Positions 25,183-32,468 of a stretch of DNA of 40,406 nt are shown in pieces. The translations under genes and the position numbers were made by a program. This DNA comes from a virus. The first letter of the stretch is position 1; each line of letters opens with the position of its first letter. The notes below the pieces were generated by a model that saw only the letters and a list, made by a program, of their open reading frames with translations, searched no databases and was not told where the DNA came from. The DNA is taken from IMG/VR virus record IMGVR_UViG_3300030419_000962, positions 1 through 40,406 of that record; one strand, 5' to 3'.

Positions 25183-25968
25183 TTATCGACGAAGAGCTTG
25201 TTGAACCAACCCACCAGCAACATCGCCCAGAAAATCATTCCCTGTTACCCTATCTACTACAGCATCAGCAAACCTACCAGCAAGACCAGATAATCCACCA
25301 GAATTAAAGAGAGATTGTTGAAAAGGATTAGTAGGAGGATATGCTGCCGTCTTATGCAAATTCTTCACCACATATCTTATATAAGTTAATGAAACTGTGC
25401 ATTTTAATAATGAAGAAGAATCATAAGACACAGGCATAGAATTTATTGACAAAGGATATGCTCTAACAAATTCATACTCTAATAGGTTTAAATGATCTTT
25501 CTCAAACTTCCTAACTATTAATCCAGAATTTGCTGAATAATCATCAGGATATCTCAACCTATAATCATAATTAGTTTGCATCAATTCATTATCACTAGCT
25601 CTTCTTTGTTGATTAGAATTCTCAGTATACCTACCATTAGTAATATAACCCATCCACTCTTCAAAGAATTTAATAGGTTGATATAATCCTGCATCTACAT
25701 AAAAAGTTAAATCAATTCTTTCATCAAATACTCGACGATGAACATGTCTTTCTGTAACACCTGTACGATCATTAAAAATTTCAAACGTTGCAAGATTAGA
25801 TCCAGGAAGCAATGCTTCTGAACACATTAGTTGAATCTTATCTTGCTTCCCCACACCCCTCCATCTACCAAGAGGTCCAATAATAGGTACCTCCACCTCA
25901 AAATGAGAAGTGGTTGCTGGCCTTAATAGATTGGCCTTAATGTCTGAAACTCTGGCTACCCTAGGCAT
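25183..25968 (-). CDS. Tail-tube-fold protein, probable gp54-type tube initiator, 261 aa
   Basis: The body has the tail-tube signature: an early SEALLPGSNLATFEIFNDR segment (edge strand plus loop), RRVFDERIDLTFYVDAG, then IKFFEEWMGYITNGRY, a tyrosine-rich YDYRLRYPDDY strand, and the terminal YEFVRAYPLSINSMPVSYDS strand leading to LKCTVSLTYIRYVV. This fold is shared by T4 gp19 (tube), gp54 (tube initiator) and gp48. With gp48 encoded just across the divergent promoter region, the best guess is gp54, although a gp19-like minor tube protein cannot be excluded. About 45 C-terminal residues (GGLSGLAGRFADAVVDRVTG) look like an added amphipathic tail. Confidence 0.6.
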   Translation of the reverse strand: MPRVARVSDIKANLLRPATTSHFEVEVPIIGPLGRWRGVGKQDKIQLMCSEALLPGSNLATFEIFNDRTGVTERHVHRRVFDERIDLTFYVDAGLYQPIKFFEEWMGYITNGRYTENSNQQRRASDNELMQTNYDYRLRYPDDYSANSGLIVRKFEKDHLNLLEYEFVRAYPLSINSMPVSYDSSSLLKCTVSLTYIRYVVKNLHKTAAYPPTNPFQQSLFNSGGLSGLAGRFADAVVDRVTGNDFLGDVAGGLVQQALRR

Positions 25969-25969
25969 T

Positions 25970-25977
25970 TATAAATA
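25970..25977 (+). promoter_or_regulatory. Late promoter TATAAATA at a divergent start region
   Basis: TATAAATA on the plus strand, 23 bases before the ATG of gp4. The same AT-rich block read on the minus strand gives TTTATAAAT next to the tube-protein start, so the short gap may fire in both directions. Confidence 0.6.
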
Positions 25978-26000
25978 ATTTTTAACCTTATATATTATGT

Positions 26001-26429
26001 ATGGCCGAAAGTAAGAAGAGTTTATACAGACCATCTTTTCCAAAGAAATATAAAGGTGATACAAGTAATATTATCTGTCGGAGTAGTTGGGAAAGAAAGT
26101 TCTGTCAATACTGTGATCTCAATGAAAGTATCTTAGAATGGGGGAGCGAAGAATTCTGGATCCCCTATCGTTCCCCTGTAGATAATAAAACTCATCGATA
26201 CTTTCCTGACTTCATTATTAAAGTAAAGGAAAGCACAGGTGAACTTAAAACATATGTGGTTGAAGTCAAACCCAGACGACAAACTAAACCACCTACAAAA
26301 AGATCTTCTCTTTATGAAGCAAAAACTTATGCAGTTAACCAAGCAAAATGGAAAGCAGCAAGAAACTGGTGTGCAGATAGAAGAATTGAATTTAAAATTA
26401 TAACTGAAAAAGAATTGGGTATTAGATAA
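26001..26429 (+). CDS. gp4: Head completion protein gp4, TnsA-like nuclease fold, 142 aa
   Basis: Residues 17-60 read KYKGDTSNIICRSSWERKFC, then LEWGSEEFWIPYRSPVDN and HRYFPDF, the highly conserved T4 gp4 sequence. The PD-(D/E)XK-type residues are visible: Glu31, Asp70 (YFPDF) and Glu88-x-Lys90 (VEVKP). In T4, gp4 (also called gp50) completes filled heads before tail joining. The length is close to T4 gp4. It opens a plus-strand unit, and its stop overlaps the next start (TAATG). Confidence 0.9.
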   Translation: MAESKKSLYRPSFPKKYKGDTSNIICRSSWERKFCQYCDLNESILEWGSEEFWIPYRSPVDNKTHRYFPDFIIKVKESTGELKTYVVEVKPRRQTKPPTKRSSLYEAKTYAVNQAKWKAARNWCADRRIEFKIITEKELGIR

Positions 26430-26821
26430 TGACAGACTCCTTCGGTTTTCAAGAAGAAGATACTGGATTCAATCGTATCGAAGCAGTTAAAGATCAATTA
26501 ACAGCATCAATTAATGATCCAGAAGACTTGATGATTATTATTATGGAAGCTCTTAATAATACTGTTACTCCTATACCAGAAGTAGGAAAATTTTATACCT
26601 TTGTATACAATGCAAAAACTCCAGACATTACTTATGACCAACACCCACTCATTGCTTGCACAGAATTATTAGCATGGGGATTCCGAGGTCTTAACTTTCA
26701 CTGGAGACAATCACGAAATTACACCTGGGAAGAACTAGCAGGTCAACTATATGTGGTTGAATATAATGAACTTGATGACTTACTTGCTATCCCTTATGGA
26801 AAATTCATCCTAAATAAATAA
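26429..26821 (+). CDS. Conserved-type phage protein between gp4 and gp48, 130 aa
   Basis: The ATG overlaps the gp4 stop codon, so translation is probably coupled. Residues ~25-50 form an acidic helix (DPEDLMIIIMEALNNTVTPI). The C-terminal half is rich in aromatics: GKFYTFVYNAKTPDITYDQH, then PLIACTELLAWGFRGLNFHW and YTWEELAGQLYVV. This segment looks like a small compact beta/alpha domain. There is no signal peptide or membrane segment. It is sandwiched between head-completion and tail-tube-cap genes, so a virion assembly role is likely, but I cannot assign a T4 counterpart. Confidence 0.7.
   Translation: MTDSFGFQEEDTGFNRIEAVKDQLTASINDPEDLMIIIMEALNNTVTPIPEVGKFYTFVYNAKTPDITYDQHPLIACTELLAWGFRGLNFHWRQSRNYTWEELAGQLYVVEYNELDDLLAIPYGKFILNK
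26810..26820 (+). promoter_or_regulatory. Late-promoter motif CTAAATAAATA
   Basis: Overlaps the stop of the 130-aa gene and ends 14 bases before the gp48 ATG. It contains two overlapping TAAATA units. Confidence 0.4.
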
Positions 26822-26834
26822 AAACCTTCGTCTA

Positions 26835-28142
26835 ATGGCAGAAGTAACGAGTTCTATAAGTCCAACTAGGGTAGGACCTTCAGTTAGAAATCAAAAAAAT
26901 ATATTCACAGCTACTAAAGTAACTGGTCCTAATGGATCGCCTCCTGTTTATACAACATCTATCATTAAATATGATGATGCTAATGGAACCAATCCTAGAG
27001 TAATTGGAACTAGAAATAGTAATCAAAGTAAGATTCAATGGAATAATAATGCCACTTCAACCGATAAACGATATAGTAATAAAATAAGTCAAACATCATC
27101 CAACCAAGTTCAATCTATAGAAAAAGATCTTACTTCAACAGCCCAACAAAAAGATGCTCTTCGTAATGCATCAGGACAAAAAAATAAAGCAAACAAAGAT
27201 TCAGAAGGAAAAGAGGGAGACAAAGATAAAAGAGAAGGAATATCCTTAAAGGATGCAACACAAAAACTCAAAGATATGACTGCTGAAAGTGCAGTCGGAA
27301 CAAAAGATAGTGGTTTTGGAATTCATGTTTATCCAAAAACTTTAAGACAAGATAATAATGGACAAGACTATATGAAATTTGACATGTTGAAATATGAACC
27401 TACTGATATTAATACAGACAAATTTGCTGTAGCAGATAGAGAGTCTAATAGAAAATCAATAGGAACTGTCATGCTTCCTATTCCTGCTGGTATTCAAGAT
27501 GGATTTTCTGTATCGTGGTCAAATGATAGTATGACCGCTCTCGATCTGGCTAAAGCAAACATTGCATTAGAAACAATAACCGGTGGGCCAGGTGCTGGTA
27601 TAGATGAATTAAGTAAACAAGTTTCCAAAGCATCAGGTGCTTCAGGTGAAGTAGGAGCAGCACTAGCAGCAACCATTGCAGGGATGGCATCAGGTGCAGG
27701 AAATCTTCTCACCAGAACCACTGGTGCAATAATGAATCCTAATATGGAATTACTTTTCACTGGCCCTAACCTAAGAACTTTTAGTTTTCAATTCCTATTA
27801 GCACCAAGAGATGATAAGGAAGCAAAAACTGTTATTAAAATTCTAAGATTCTTTAAACAGGGGATGGCACCAATCAGAAGTAAATCCAGACTCTTTTTAA
27901 AATCCCCTCATACATTTAGATTATCTTATAGAAATAGTAGAGGAACACAACACAAATACTTAAATAAATTTAAAGAGTGTGCTCTGCAATCATTTGGTGT
28001 TGATTATGCACCCAACGGAAACTATTCTACCTATGAAGATGGGATTATGACAGCCTATCGCATGACTATGACTTACTCCGAACTACAACCAATTTACAAT
28101 GATGATTATGGTGTAAATTTCCCTGCAGAAATAGGTTTCTAA
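26835..28142 (+). CDS. gp48: Baseplate tail tube cap gp48, 435 aa
   Basis: The C-terminal 160 residues carry the gp48 signature: NMELLFTGPNLRTFSFQFLL, APRDDKEAKTVIKILRFFKQ, GMAPI, LKSPHTFRLSYRN, then CALQSFGVDYAPNGNYSTYE, DGIMTAYRMTMTYSELQPI. T4 gp48 caps the central hub and nucleates tube polymerisation with gp54. The N-terminal ~150 residues are low-complexity and hydrophilic (KKANKDSEGKEGDKDKREG region), and a glycine/alanine-rich hydrophobic stretch (GAALAATIAGMASGAGNLL) precedes the conserved domain. It is longer than T4 gp48 mainly because of the N-terminal part. Confidence 0.85.
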   Translation: MAEVTSSISPTRVGPSVRNQKNIFTATKVTGPNGSPPVYTTSIIKYDDANGTNPRVIGTRNSNQSKIQWNNNATSTDKRYSNKISQTSSNQVQSIEKDLTSTAQQKDALRNASGQKNKANKDSEGKEGDKDKREGISLKDATQKLKDMTAESAVGTKDSGFGIHVYPKTLRQDNNGQDYMKFDMLKYEPTDINTDKFAVADRESNRKSIGTVMLPIPAGIQDGFSVSWSNDSMTALDLAKANIALETITGGPGAGIDELSKQVSKASGASGEVGAALAATIAGMASGAGNLLTRTTGAIMNPNMELLFTGPNLRTFSFQFLLAPRDDKEAKTVIKILRFFKQGMAPIRSKSRLFLKSPHTFRLSYRNSRGTQHKYLNKFKECALQSFGVDYAPNGNYSTYEDGIMTAYRMTMTYSELQPIYNDDYGVNFPAEIGF

Positions 28143-28143
28143 A

Positions 28144-28815
28144 ATGTCTAATTATTTTAATCTCGTTCCCGACTTTGAATATGTTAGTCGTCTTCCCGAT
28201 GCAAAGATAGGGGATTATATTACTGTCAAAAACCTTTTTAGAAAAGTTGTATTAAGAGAAGATATCTATCAAAATCTAACCTTCTTTACTAAGTATAATA
28301 TTAAAGGAGATGATAGACCGGATAATGTATCCTATAACGTATATGAAGATTCTAATTTAGATTGGGTTATTCTCTTAGCAAATAATATTTTGAATGTACC
28401 TAACGAATGGCCTCTAACTCAAGAAGATTTTAATAGATATCTTTTAGATAAGTATAATGATGATTATGATAAAATCTATAATGGAGTTCACCATCACGAA
28501 ACTATTGAAGTAAAGGATAGTAATGATATTATTATATGTAAAGAAGGATTAGAAGTCAGTCCTGATTTTAATGTTACTTATTATGATTACTTCCTCAGTG
28601 GAATGACTACAGCTAATAATATCACTAGACCTGTAACGAATTACGAATATGAAGAGAAGATAGAAAATAAAAAAAGAGAAATATTTATTCTTAAACCAGA
28701 ATACTTATCAGTTGTTATAGATGATATTAATGATATCATGCCATATAAAAAAGGATCCACTGAATATATCAATGAATCCCTTAAGAGAGCAGAAAATATT
28801 AAATTGTTTCAGTAA
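28144..28815 (+). CDS. gp53: Baseplate wedge protein gp53, 223 aa
   Basis: Opens MSNYFNLVPDFEYVSR and has the gp53/LysM-like hallmark DNVSYNVYEDSNLDWVILLA followed by NNILNVPNEWPLTQEDFNRY. The YNVYxDxxLDWVILLxNN strand-helix is the conserved core of gp53 and its relatives in other contractile tails. The C-terminus (NKKREIFILKPEYLSVVIDD) matches the usual K-R-x-I-x-I-x-KP-x-Y end. In T4 it holds wedges together around the hub. It starts one base after gp48 stops (TAAAATG) and ends the plus-strand unit at the hairpin repeat 28842-28884. Confidence 0.85.
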   Translation: MSNYFNLVPDFEYVSRLPDAKIGDYITVKNLFRKVVLREDIYQNLTFFTKYNIKGDDRPDNVSYNVYEDSNLDWVILLANNILNVPNEWPLTQEDFNRYLLDKYNDDYDKIYNGVHHHETIEVKDSNDIIICKEGLEVSPDFNVTYYDYFLSGMTTANNITRPVTNYEYEEKIENKKREIFILKPEYLSVVIDDINDIMPYKKGSTEYINESLKRAENIKLFQ

Positions 28816-28841
28816 AACCTAACGTAAGGATTTTTTACTGG

Positions 28842-28884
28842 AGATTTTTTTCCGACTTTTTTGAAATAAAAAGTCGATTTTCCC
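28842..28884. repeat. 43-bp hairpin repeat, copy 2
   Basis: Matches 7726-7768 at 41 of 43 positions. Arms CGACTTTTT (28853-28861) and AAAAAGTCG (28868-28876) enclose a six-base loop, with TTTT after the right arm. It lies between the convergent ends of gp53 and gp32, where a plus-strand terminator for gp53 would be expected. Confidence 0.7.
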
Positions 28885-28892
28885 CTGAGTAA

Positions 28893-29798
28893 TTACTCCT
28901 CAGCAAGTTTCTGAAAATAACTTAGTGCATCATCTTCCTCAGCAGAGGATGATCCTACTGGTGCTGCAACAGGTTCCTTACTCTTAAAATCTGGAGTAAA
29001 TGTTCCACGACCTTCACTTTCATCTTCCAACTCTTCATCGAATACACGACGAGTAGCAGGCTTAGCACCTAGAACATAGTCAAGACGCTTCTTAAGATCA
29101 TCATAAGATTTAAATTGATCTGACGCAGTTAATGCAGAAAGAGAATATTCTCTCTTCCATACTGCCTCTAATGCATCATCATCTTCTTGAAGAGGAGTTA
29201 CTGAATCGAACTCTGACTTATCATAGTTCCAGAAACCATCCTTCTTAACAATCTTCAACTTGAAGTTTGCACCTTGCCAGAAATCAAAAGGATTAATTGG
29301 AGTTTCATCCTCAAACTCTGGTTGCATTGCTTCCATAACCTTATCAAAGATCTTCTTACCATACTTGAATAAGAAAACCTTACCTTCATTATGAGGATTG
29401 CTTGGATCTTTAACAACATAGATGTTACTGTAATAAGAAAGCTTACGCTTCTGCTTACGAACAGTATCCTTATCAGATTCATTACCACTGTTCCAGAGTT
29501 CACGATTGTGTTCTGAGACAGGATCCTTACCCCCATTAGTAGTTAAGGAATTTTCAATATACCATCCACCAGGACCTTGAAATGCATGTGAATACATTTT
29601 AGCCCAAGGGAGTTCTTCATTCTCAGGAGCAGGAAGGAAACGGATAACAGCATAACCGTTACCAGTCTTATCAAGTTCTGGTTTCCACAGACGCTCATCA
29701 GCACCTGCACCTGTATTATTCATCTTCTCTACTTCTTTGACTAACTTCTGGGTCAGTGAACCAAGAGAAGACTGCTTCTTAAGGTCTTTAAAAGACAT
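28893..29798 (-). CDS. gp32: Single-stranded DNA-binding protein gp32, lacking zinc cysteines, 301 aa
   Basis: The N-terminal LAST-type basic segment (KKQSSLGSLTQKL) mediates cooperative binding. The OB-fold core reads GYAVIRFLPAPENEELPWAK, GGWYIENSLTTNGGKDPVSE, KRKLSYYSNIYVVKDPSNPH and NEGKVFLFKYGKKIFDKVME, all matching T4 gp32. T4 gp32 binds zinc through one His and three Cys; this protein contains no cysteine, so the zinc subdomain has been remodelled. The C-terminus is acidic (SSSAEEDDALSYFQKLAEE), as needed for partner binding. A perfect-consensus sigma70 promoter lies just upstream, with a GAGG ribosome-binding site. It coats ssDNA during replication and recombination. Confidence 0.92.
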   Translation of the reverse strand: MSFKDLKKQSSLGSLTQKLVKEVEKMNNTGAGADERLWKPELDKTGNGYAVIRFLPAPENEELPWAKMYSHAFQGPGGWYIENSLTTNGGKDPVSEHNRELWNSGNESDKDTVRKQKRKLSYYSNIYVVKDPSNPHNEGKVFLFKYGKKIFDKVMEAMQPEFEDETPINPFDFWQGANFKLKIVKKDGFWNYDKSEFDSVTPLQEDDDALEAVWKREYSLSALTASDQFKSYDDLKKRLDYVLGAKPATRRVFDEELEDESEGRGTFTPDFKSKEPVAAPVGSSSAEEDDALSYFQKLAEE

Positions 29799-29840
29799 TA
29801 GATTACCTCGGATTAATTGGATTTGGCTTGTGTCGTATCT

Positions 29841-29869
29841 ATTATAAAAAATTTAATCATCAATGTCAA
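29841..29869 (-). promoter_or_regulatory. Perfect-consensus sigma70 promoter for gp32
   Basis: Minus strand: TTGACA (29864-29869), 17-base spacer, TATAAT (29841-29846). The -35 lies in the last codons of the 111-aa gene; the predicted leader is about 35 bases. Confidence 0.8.
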
Positions 29870-30188
29870 GTTGGTCCCTCATTGCTCCCACCATCTTATC
29901 CATTTGACTGAATAAGATATTCATATCCATATTAGCAGGGAGTCCCATCATGGATGCTGATTGAGTGATCTCTTCTTTCATTCTCTTAGCAGCAGGATCA
30001 TCGGATAAACTCAAACGAGTATACATAATCCGCTGCTTCTCAAGAAGTCTCTCTAGAACTTCAATATGATATCTTTGATCTTCCTTATTCATAGTAGGAA
30101 ACTTAAAGACATTAGTATAAATCTCCTCTTGGAGTTCACTAATCTCTGCCATCTCCGCACGAATGACATCGGATTGAAAAAAGCTCAT
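29853..30188 (-). CDS. DUF1825-like protein, 111 aa
   Basis: Starts MSFFQSDVIRAEMAEISELQ and continues with a helical body: KEDQRYHIEVLERLLEKQRI, MYTRLSLSDDPAAKRMKEEI, then MMGLPANMDMNILFSQMDKM. The order of features (FF at the N-terminus, HIExLExLLEKxRIxxxRLxLSDD, then a G-x-x-P/M-LFxxM segment) resembles the small DUF1825 proteins that are widespread in cyanobacteria, whose function is unknown. The gene lies between gp59 and gp32, overlapping gp59 by four bases. A role in DNA replication is suggested only by position. Confidence 0.7.
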   Translation of the reverse strand: MSFFQSDVIRAEMAEISELQEEIYTNVFKFPTMNKEDQRYHIEVLERLLEKQRIMYTRLSLSDDPAAKRMKEEITQSASMMGLPANMDMNILFSQMDKMVGAMRDQLDIDD

Positions 30189-30772
30189 AAGACAGTTTCT
30201 TGAAGGATCTTTTTATAACGTGATACATCTATATTTAGGAAAGGTCCATACTTTTTTATCTTTCTACTGACGGTTTCCCATACAGGATCATTCAGTTTCT
30301 GATCAAAGTTCTTTCCATATCCTAATATCATATCACATATTACTAAAGTTTCAAGTGAGGTATTCCCACCAAGATAACTTCTAAGGATAGGAGGATGACC
30401 CTCTGTACAATCAAAGACTTCATCAACTTTATTACCATCAAAAAGATTATTAACTTCCTCCTTAAAAATATAAGTAAGTGATTGAGTTTTCTTTTTCCAC
30501 TCTTGATATCTCCCTTCCCCTTCCTTTATCATCTCACCAATCCAAATTGTTCCTGGATCAGTAGAGTATATAAAATTTGATACAAAAAAATCTACTATTT
30601 CTTTATCATCCTTCTGTCGTGCAAACTTTTCAAACCAAAACCTATCCTTTCTCTTATAGAAGGCAGCATTAGTTGCTCTAGTCTTACCACGATACTTGTG
30701 ATAATCATAATGATCTTTAGTAAAGTGATTTTTTAAAGCCAAATAACAACGGTAAGCATCAGCAGGCATCAT
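30185..30772 (-). CDS. gp59: Helicase loader gp59, 195 aa
   Basis: Opens MMPADAYRCYLALKNHFTKD and continues YDYHKYRGKTRATNAAFYKR, KDRFWFEKFARQKDDKEIVD, FFVSNFIYSTDPGTIWIGEM. It ends RKIKKYGPFLNIDVSRYKKI. These match T4 gp59 in order (the KRRDKYFFQKLSxK pattern, the WIGE segment and the final KYxxFLNID helix). gp59 binds gp32-coated forks and loads the gp41 helicase. The ATG overlaps the upstream oxygenase stop (ATGATG with TGA). It is adjacent to gp32 with one gene between, close to the T4 order. Confidence 0.85.
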   Translation of the reverse strand: MMPADAYRCYLALKNHFTKDHYDYHKYRGKTRATNAAFYKRKDRFWFEKFARQKDDKEIVDFFVSNFIYSTDPGTIWIGEMIKEGEGRYQEWKKKTQSLTYIFKEEVNNLFDGNKVDEVFDCTEGHPPILRSYLGGNTSLETLVICDMILGYGKNFDQKLNDPVWETVSRKIKKYGPFLNIDVSRYKKILQETVL

Positions 30773-31365
30773 TCACTTTCTTTCTGTATAATATTAAATG
30801 CAAGAGTAATTCTTTCTTTATTAGCAGTCTGCTCTTTTACATGATGCAAAACACTAGAAGGAAACAATACCATCGATCCATCCTCACCCGTATATGCTAC
30901 ATTATACTGATCAAAAAATGTAGGATGCTTATGATTCTTATAATATATCACACCTGAAAGAAATCCTGCATGGTTATGTGTAGGATTATCGTCTCCTTTG
31001 TAGGCAAAGTTAGTCCAGATATCATATCCATCAAAATGTCCATCCCACTTTCTCAATTTAAAACTTCTATTACTCTTTCCCATTCCCCAATACTTTGCAG
31101 ACAATCTTATCACCCATGCCATCCAAAAAGATTGTTCAATTAAATGAGGAGAGATAGAACACTGATAAGAATTATGTGCCTTTCCATCACCATCAAGATA
31201 ACCAACATTTTGGTGTCCTTTAAGTGTTGCTAATGGACTATTCTTAAACTTCTTACTTTCATTTACCCAAACATCAAGTTCTTTCTGGATTTGTTTAGGA
31301 ATTCTAGTCACCATTACAGGACATCCTTCCTGTAACTTTTTCATTTCTAAAAATTCATTCATCAT
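30769..31365 (-). CDS. 2OG-Fe(II) oxygenase-like protein (2OG-FeII_Oxy_5 type), 198 aa
   Basis: The core is WTNFAYKGDDNPTHNHAGFL followed by SGVIYYKN, then GSMVLFPSSVLHHVKEQTAN and ERITLAFNI. This is the pattern of the putative 2-oxoglutarate/iron oxygenases with a PxHNHxxxxLSGVxYY block, an FPSxxxHxV block and an R-I-x-x-x-FN end. His in the HNH block and His in LHHV are likely iron ligands; the Arg of ERITLAF probably binds 2-oxoglutarate. The substrate is unknown. It is inserted between gp33 and gp59 in a chain of overlapping genes. Confidence 0.75.
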   Translation of the reverse strand: MMNEFLEMKKLQEGCPVMVTRIPKQIQKELDVWVNESKKFKNSPLATLKGHQNVGYLDGDGKAHNSYQCSISPHLIEQSFWMAWVIRLSAKYWGMGKSNRSFKLRKWDGHFDGYDIWTNFAYKGDDNPTHNHAGFLSGVIYYKNHKHPTFFDQYNVAYTGEDGSMVLFPSSVLHHVKEQTANKERITLAFNIIQKESE

Positions 31366-31541
31366 CTACCTTCCTTAGATTTATTTCTAATAGTAATATG
31401 ATTACCTTCAATTGAAATCTCAAGATAATCTCTATGACTCCAATCCAATTCTTCATATAAAGCATTAAGTTTAGCCATATCTTCCCATAAATCAGTGGGG
31501 GTTGGTTCTCCCCAAAACGGATTGTCATCTGGATCAATCAT
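31362..31541 (-). CDS. Hypothetical acidic protein, 59 aa
   Basis: ATG at 31541 gives MIDPDDNPFWGEPTPTDLWE, then DMAKLNALYEELDWSHRDYL and EISIEGNHITIRNKSKEGR. Both ends overlap neighbours by four bases (ATGA), a strong sign of a real coupled gene. A frame in the same place with isoleucine- and leucine-rich composition (31355-31537) is its shadow. The C-terminal half looks like a small beta hairpin (YLEISIEGNHITIRN). No function recognised; position between gp33 and the oxygenase suggests late-transcription or replication timing. Confidence 0.7.
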   Translation of the reverse strand: MIDPDDNPFWGEPTPTDLWEDMAKLNALYEELDWSHRDYLEISIEGNHITIRNKSKEGR

Positions 31542-31795
31542 AATGGTAGTTTGGCTCGTGAAGTTTTCTTTAAAAAATTTAACTCCTGTGCTTCATATTT
31601 AATCTTTTCTTTCAAAGGTTTTGATATAAGTTTAGGAACTGATTCTACATCTATATTATTCTGTTCACAAAAATGAATAATCGCATCAATATAATTCATC
31701 TCAGAATTATTTAACACCAATGCCTCAATCTGTTCCGCAAAACGAGAAGGACAAAAGAACTTTTTCTCTAATACTTTTTCGAGTTCATTCTCCAT
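31538..31795 (-). CDS. gp33: Late transcription coactivator gp33, 85 aa
   Basis: The ATG at 31795 (MENELEKVLEKKFFCPSRFA) is chosen; the longer frame would need a TTG at 31822. The core SEMNYIDAIIHFCEQNNIDV followed by ESVPKLISKPLKEKIKYEAQ and LNFLKK parallels the T4 gp33 segment MSYLEATTAFLEENSI...IIEKIQSEAIDENLL. T4 gp33 bridges RNA polymerase, the gp45 clamp and late-sigma gp55, activating TATAAATA promoters, which are abundant in this window. It overlaps the nuclease gene upstream by 11 bases and the 59-aa gene downstream. Confidence 0.75.
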   Translation of the reverse strand: MENELEKVLEKKFFCPSRFAEQIEALVLNNSEMNYIDAIIHFCEQNNIDVESVPKLISKPLKEKIKYEAQELNFLKKTSRAKLPL

Positions 31796-32468
31796 TCTCT
31801 GACCCAATATTGTGAGATACAAATTCTTTTATATACCGAACTAATAATTTAATATAATCCCCTTTGTTCCTTTTGTCAAATACTTTTACATCACCATTAG
31901 GTGTTACCATAATAGTGATAAGTTTCTTTACGGGGATCCCAGTTAATTCAAAATAAGCAGCTGCATAAAAAGTTTCTTGGACGAAATAATTTTCCAGCCA
32001 CTTCTCCGGTTTAATTTTTTCTGAAGTCTTAAAGTCTATTACTGCTAGTTCACCCTCATACTCTGCTATGCAATCAACTCTTCCAGCAAGACCAAGGTAC
32101 TCGGAGTAAAGGGTTCTTTCTATAGCGTGTATATTATTTATCTTGTCCAGATATGGTGTAGCATGATGAAACATAAACCTAGTAGCAGGAAGGTAATCCT
32201 CCCACACCAAATCTCTATTCTCCAAGTATGCTTGAGCAGCTTCGTGAAAATCTGTGCCACGGGCAGTTGCCTTCTTTGTTATACGGTTTGCTTCCTCAAT
32301 ACCAATTCGCTTACGCCAGTCAATAAAGATCTGTCGATTATAAAAGGAAGTAACTGATGTAATAGAAGGAACCCACTGACCATCGGGAAGATGATACAGT
32401 CGGCATCCAGGGGTTTCTTTCTTTTCTAATTCAAGATCACCTAAGAAATTACAATGAGTAAAGGTCAT
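31785..32468 (-). CDS. PD-(D/E)XK family nuclease (RecB/Cas4-type exonuclease-like), 227 aa
   Basis: The catalytic series is clear: His75 in ARGTDFHEAAQAYL, then Asp132 in LAGRVDCIAEYEGELAV, then Asp145-x-Lys147 in VIDFKTSEK, followed by a Q/Y-rich helix (YFVQETFYAAAYFELTGIPV). This is the RecB-like nuclease layout (H, GxxD, DxK, QxxxY). Length is typical for single-domain phage exonucleases. It is four bases overlapped with phoH upstream and with gp33 downstream. It probably processes DNA ends in recombination, repair or host DNA breakdown. Confidence 0.8.
   Translation of the reverse strand: MTFTHCNFLGDLELEKKETPGCRLYHLPDGQWVPSITSVTSFYNRQIFIDWRKRIGIEEANRITKKATARGTDFHEAAQAYLENRDLVWEDYLPATRFMFHHATPYLDKINNIHAIERTLYSEYLGLAGRVDCIAEYEGELAVIDFKTSEKIKPEKWLENYFVQETFYAAAYFELTGIPVKKLITIMVTPNGDVKVFDKRNKGDYIKLLVRYIKEFVSHNIGSENGE

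Noticed and set aside
31355-31537. 60-codon minus-strand frame, Ile/Leu-rich
   Set aside because: Shadow of the 59-aa gene at 31362-31541, which has proper ATGA overlaps on both sides and normal composition.
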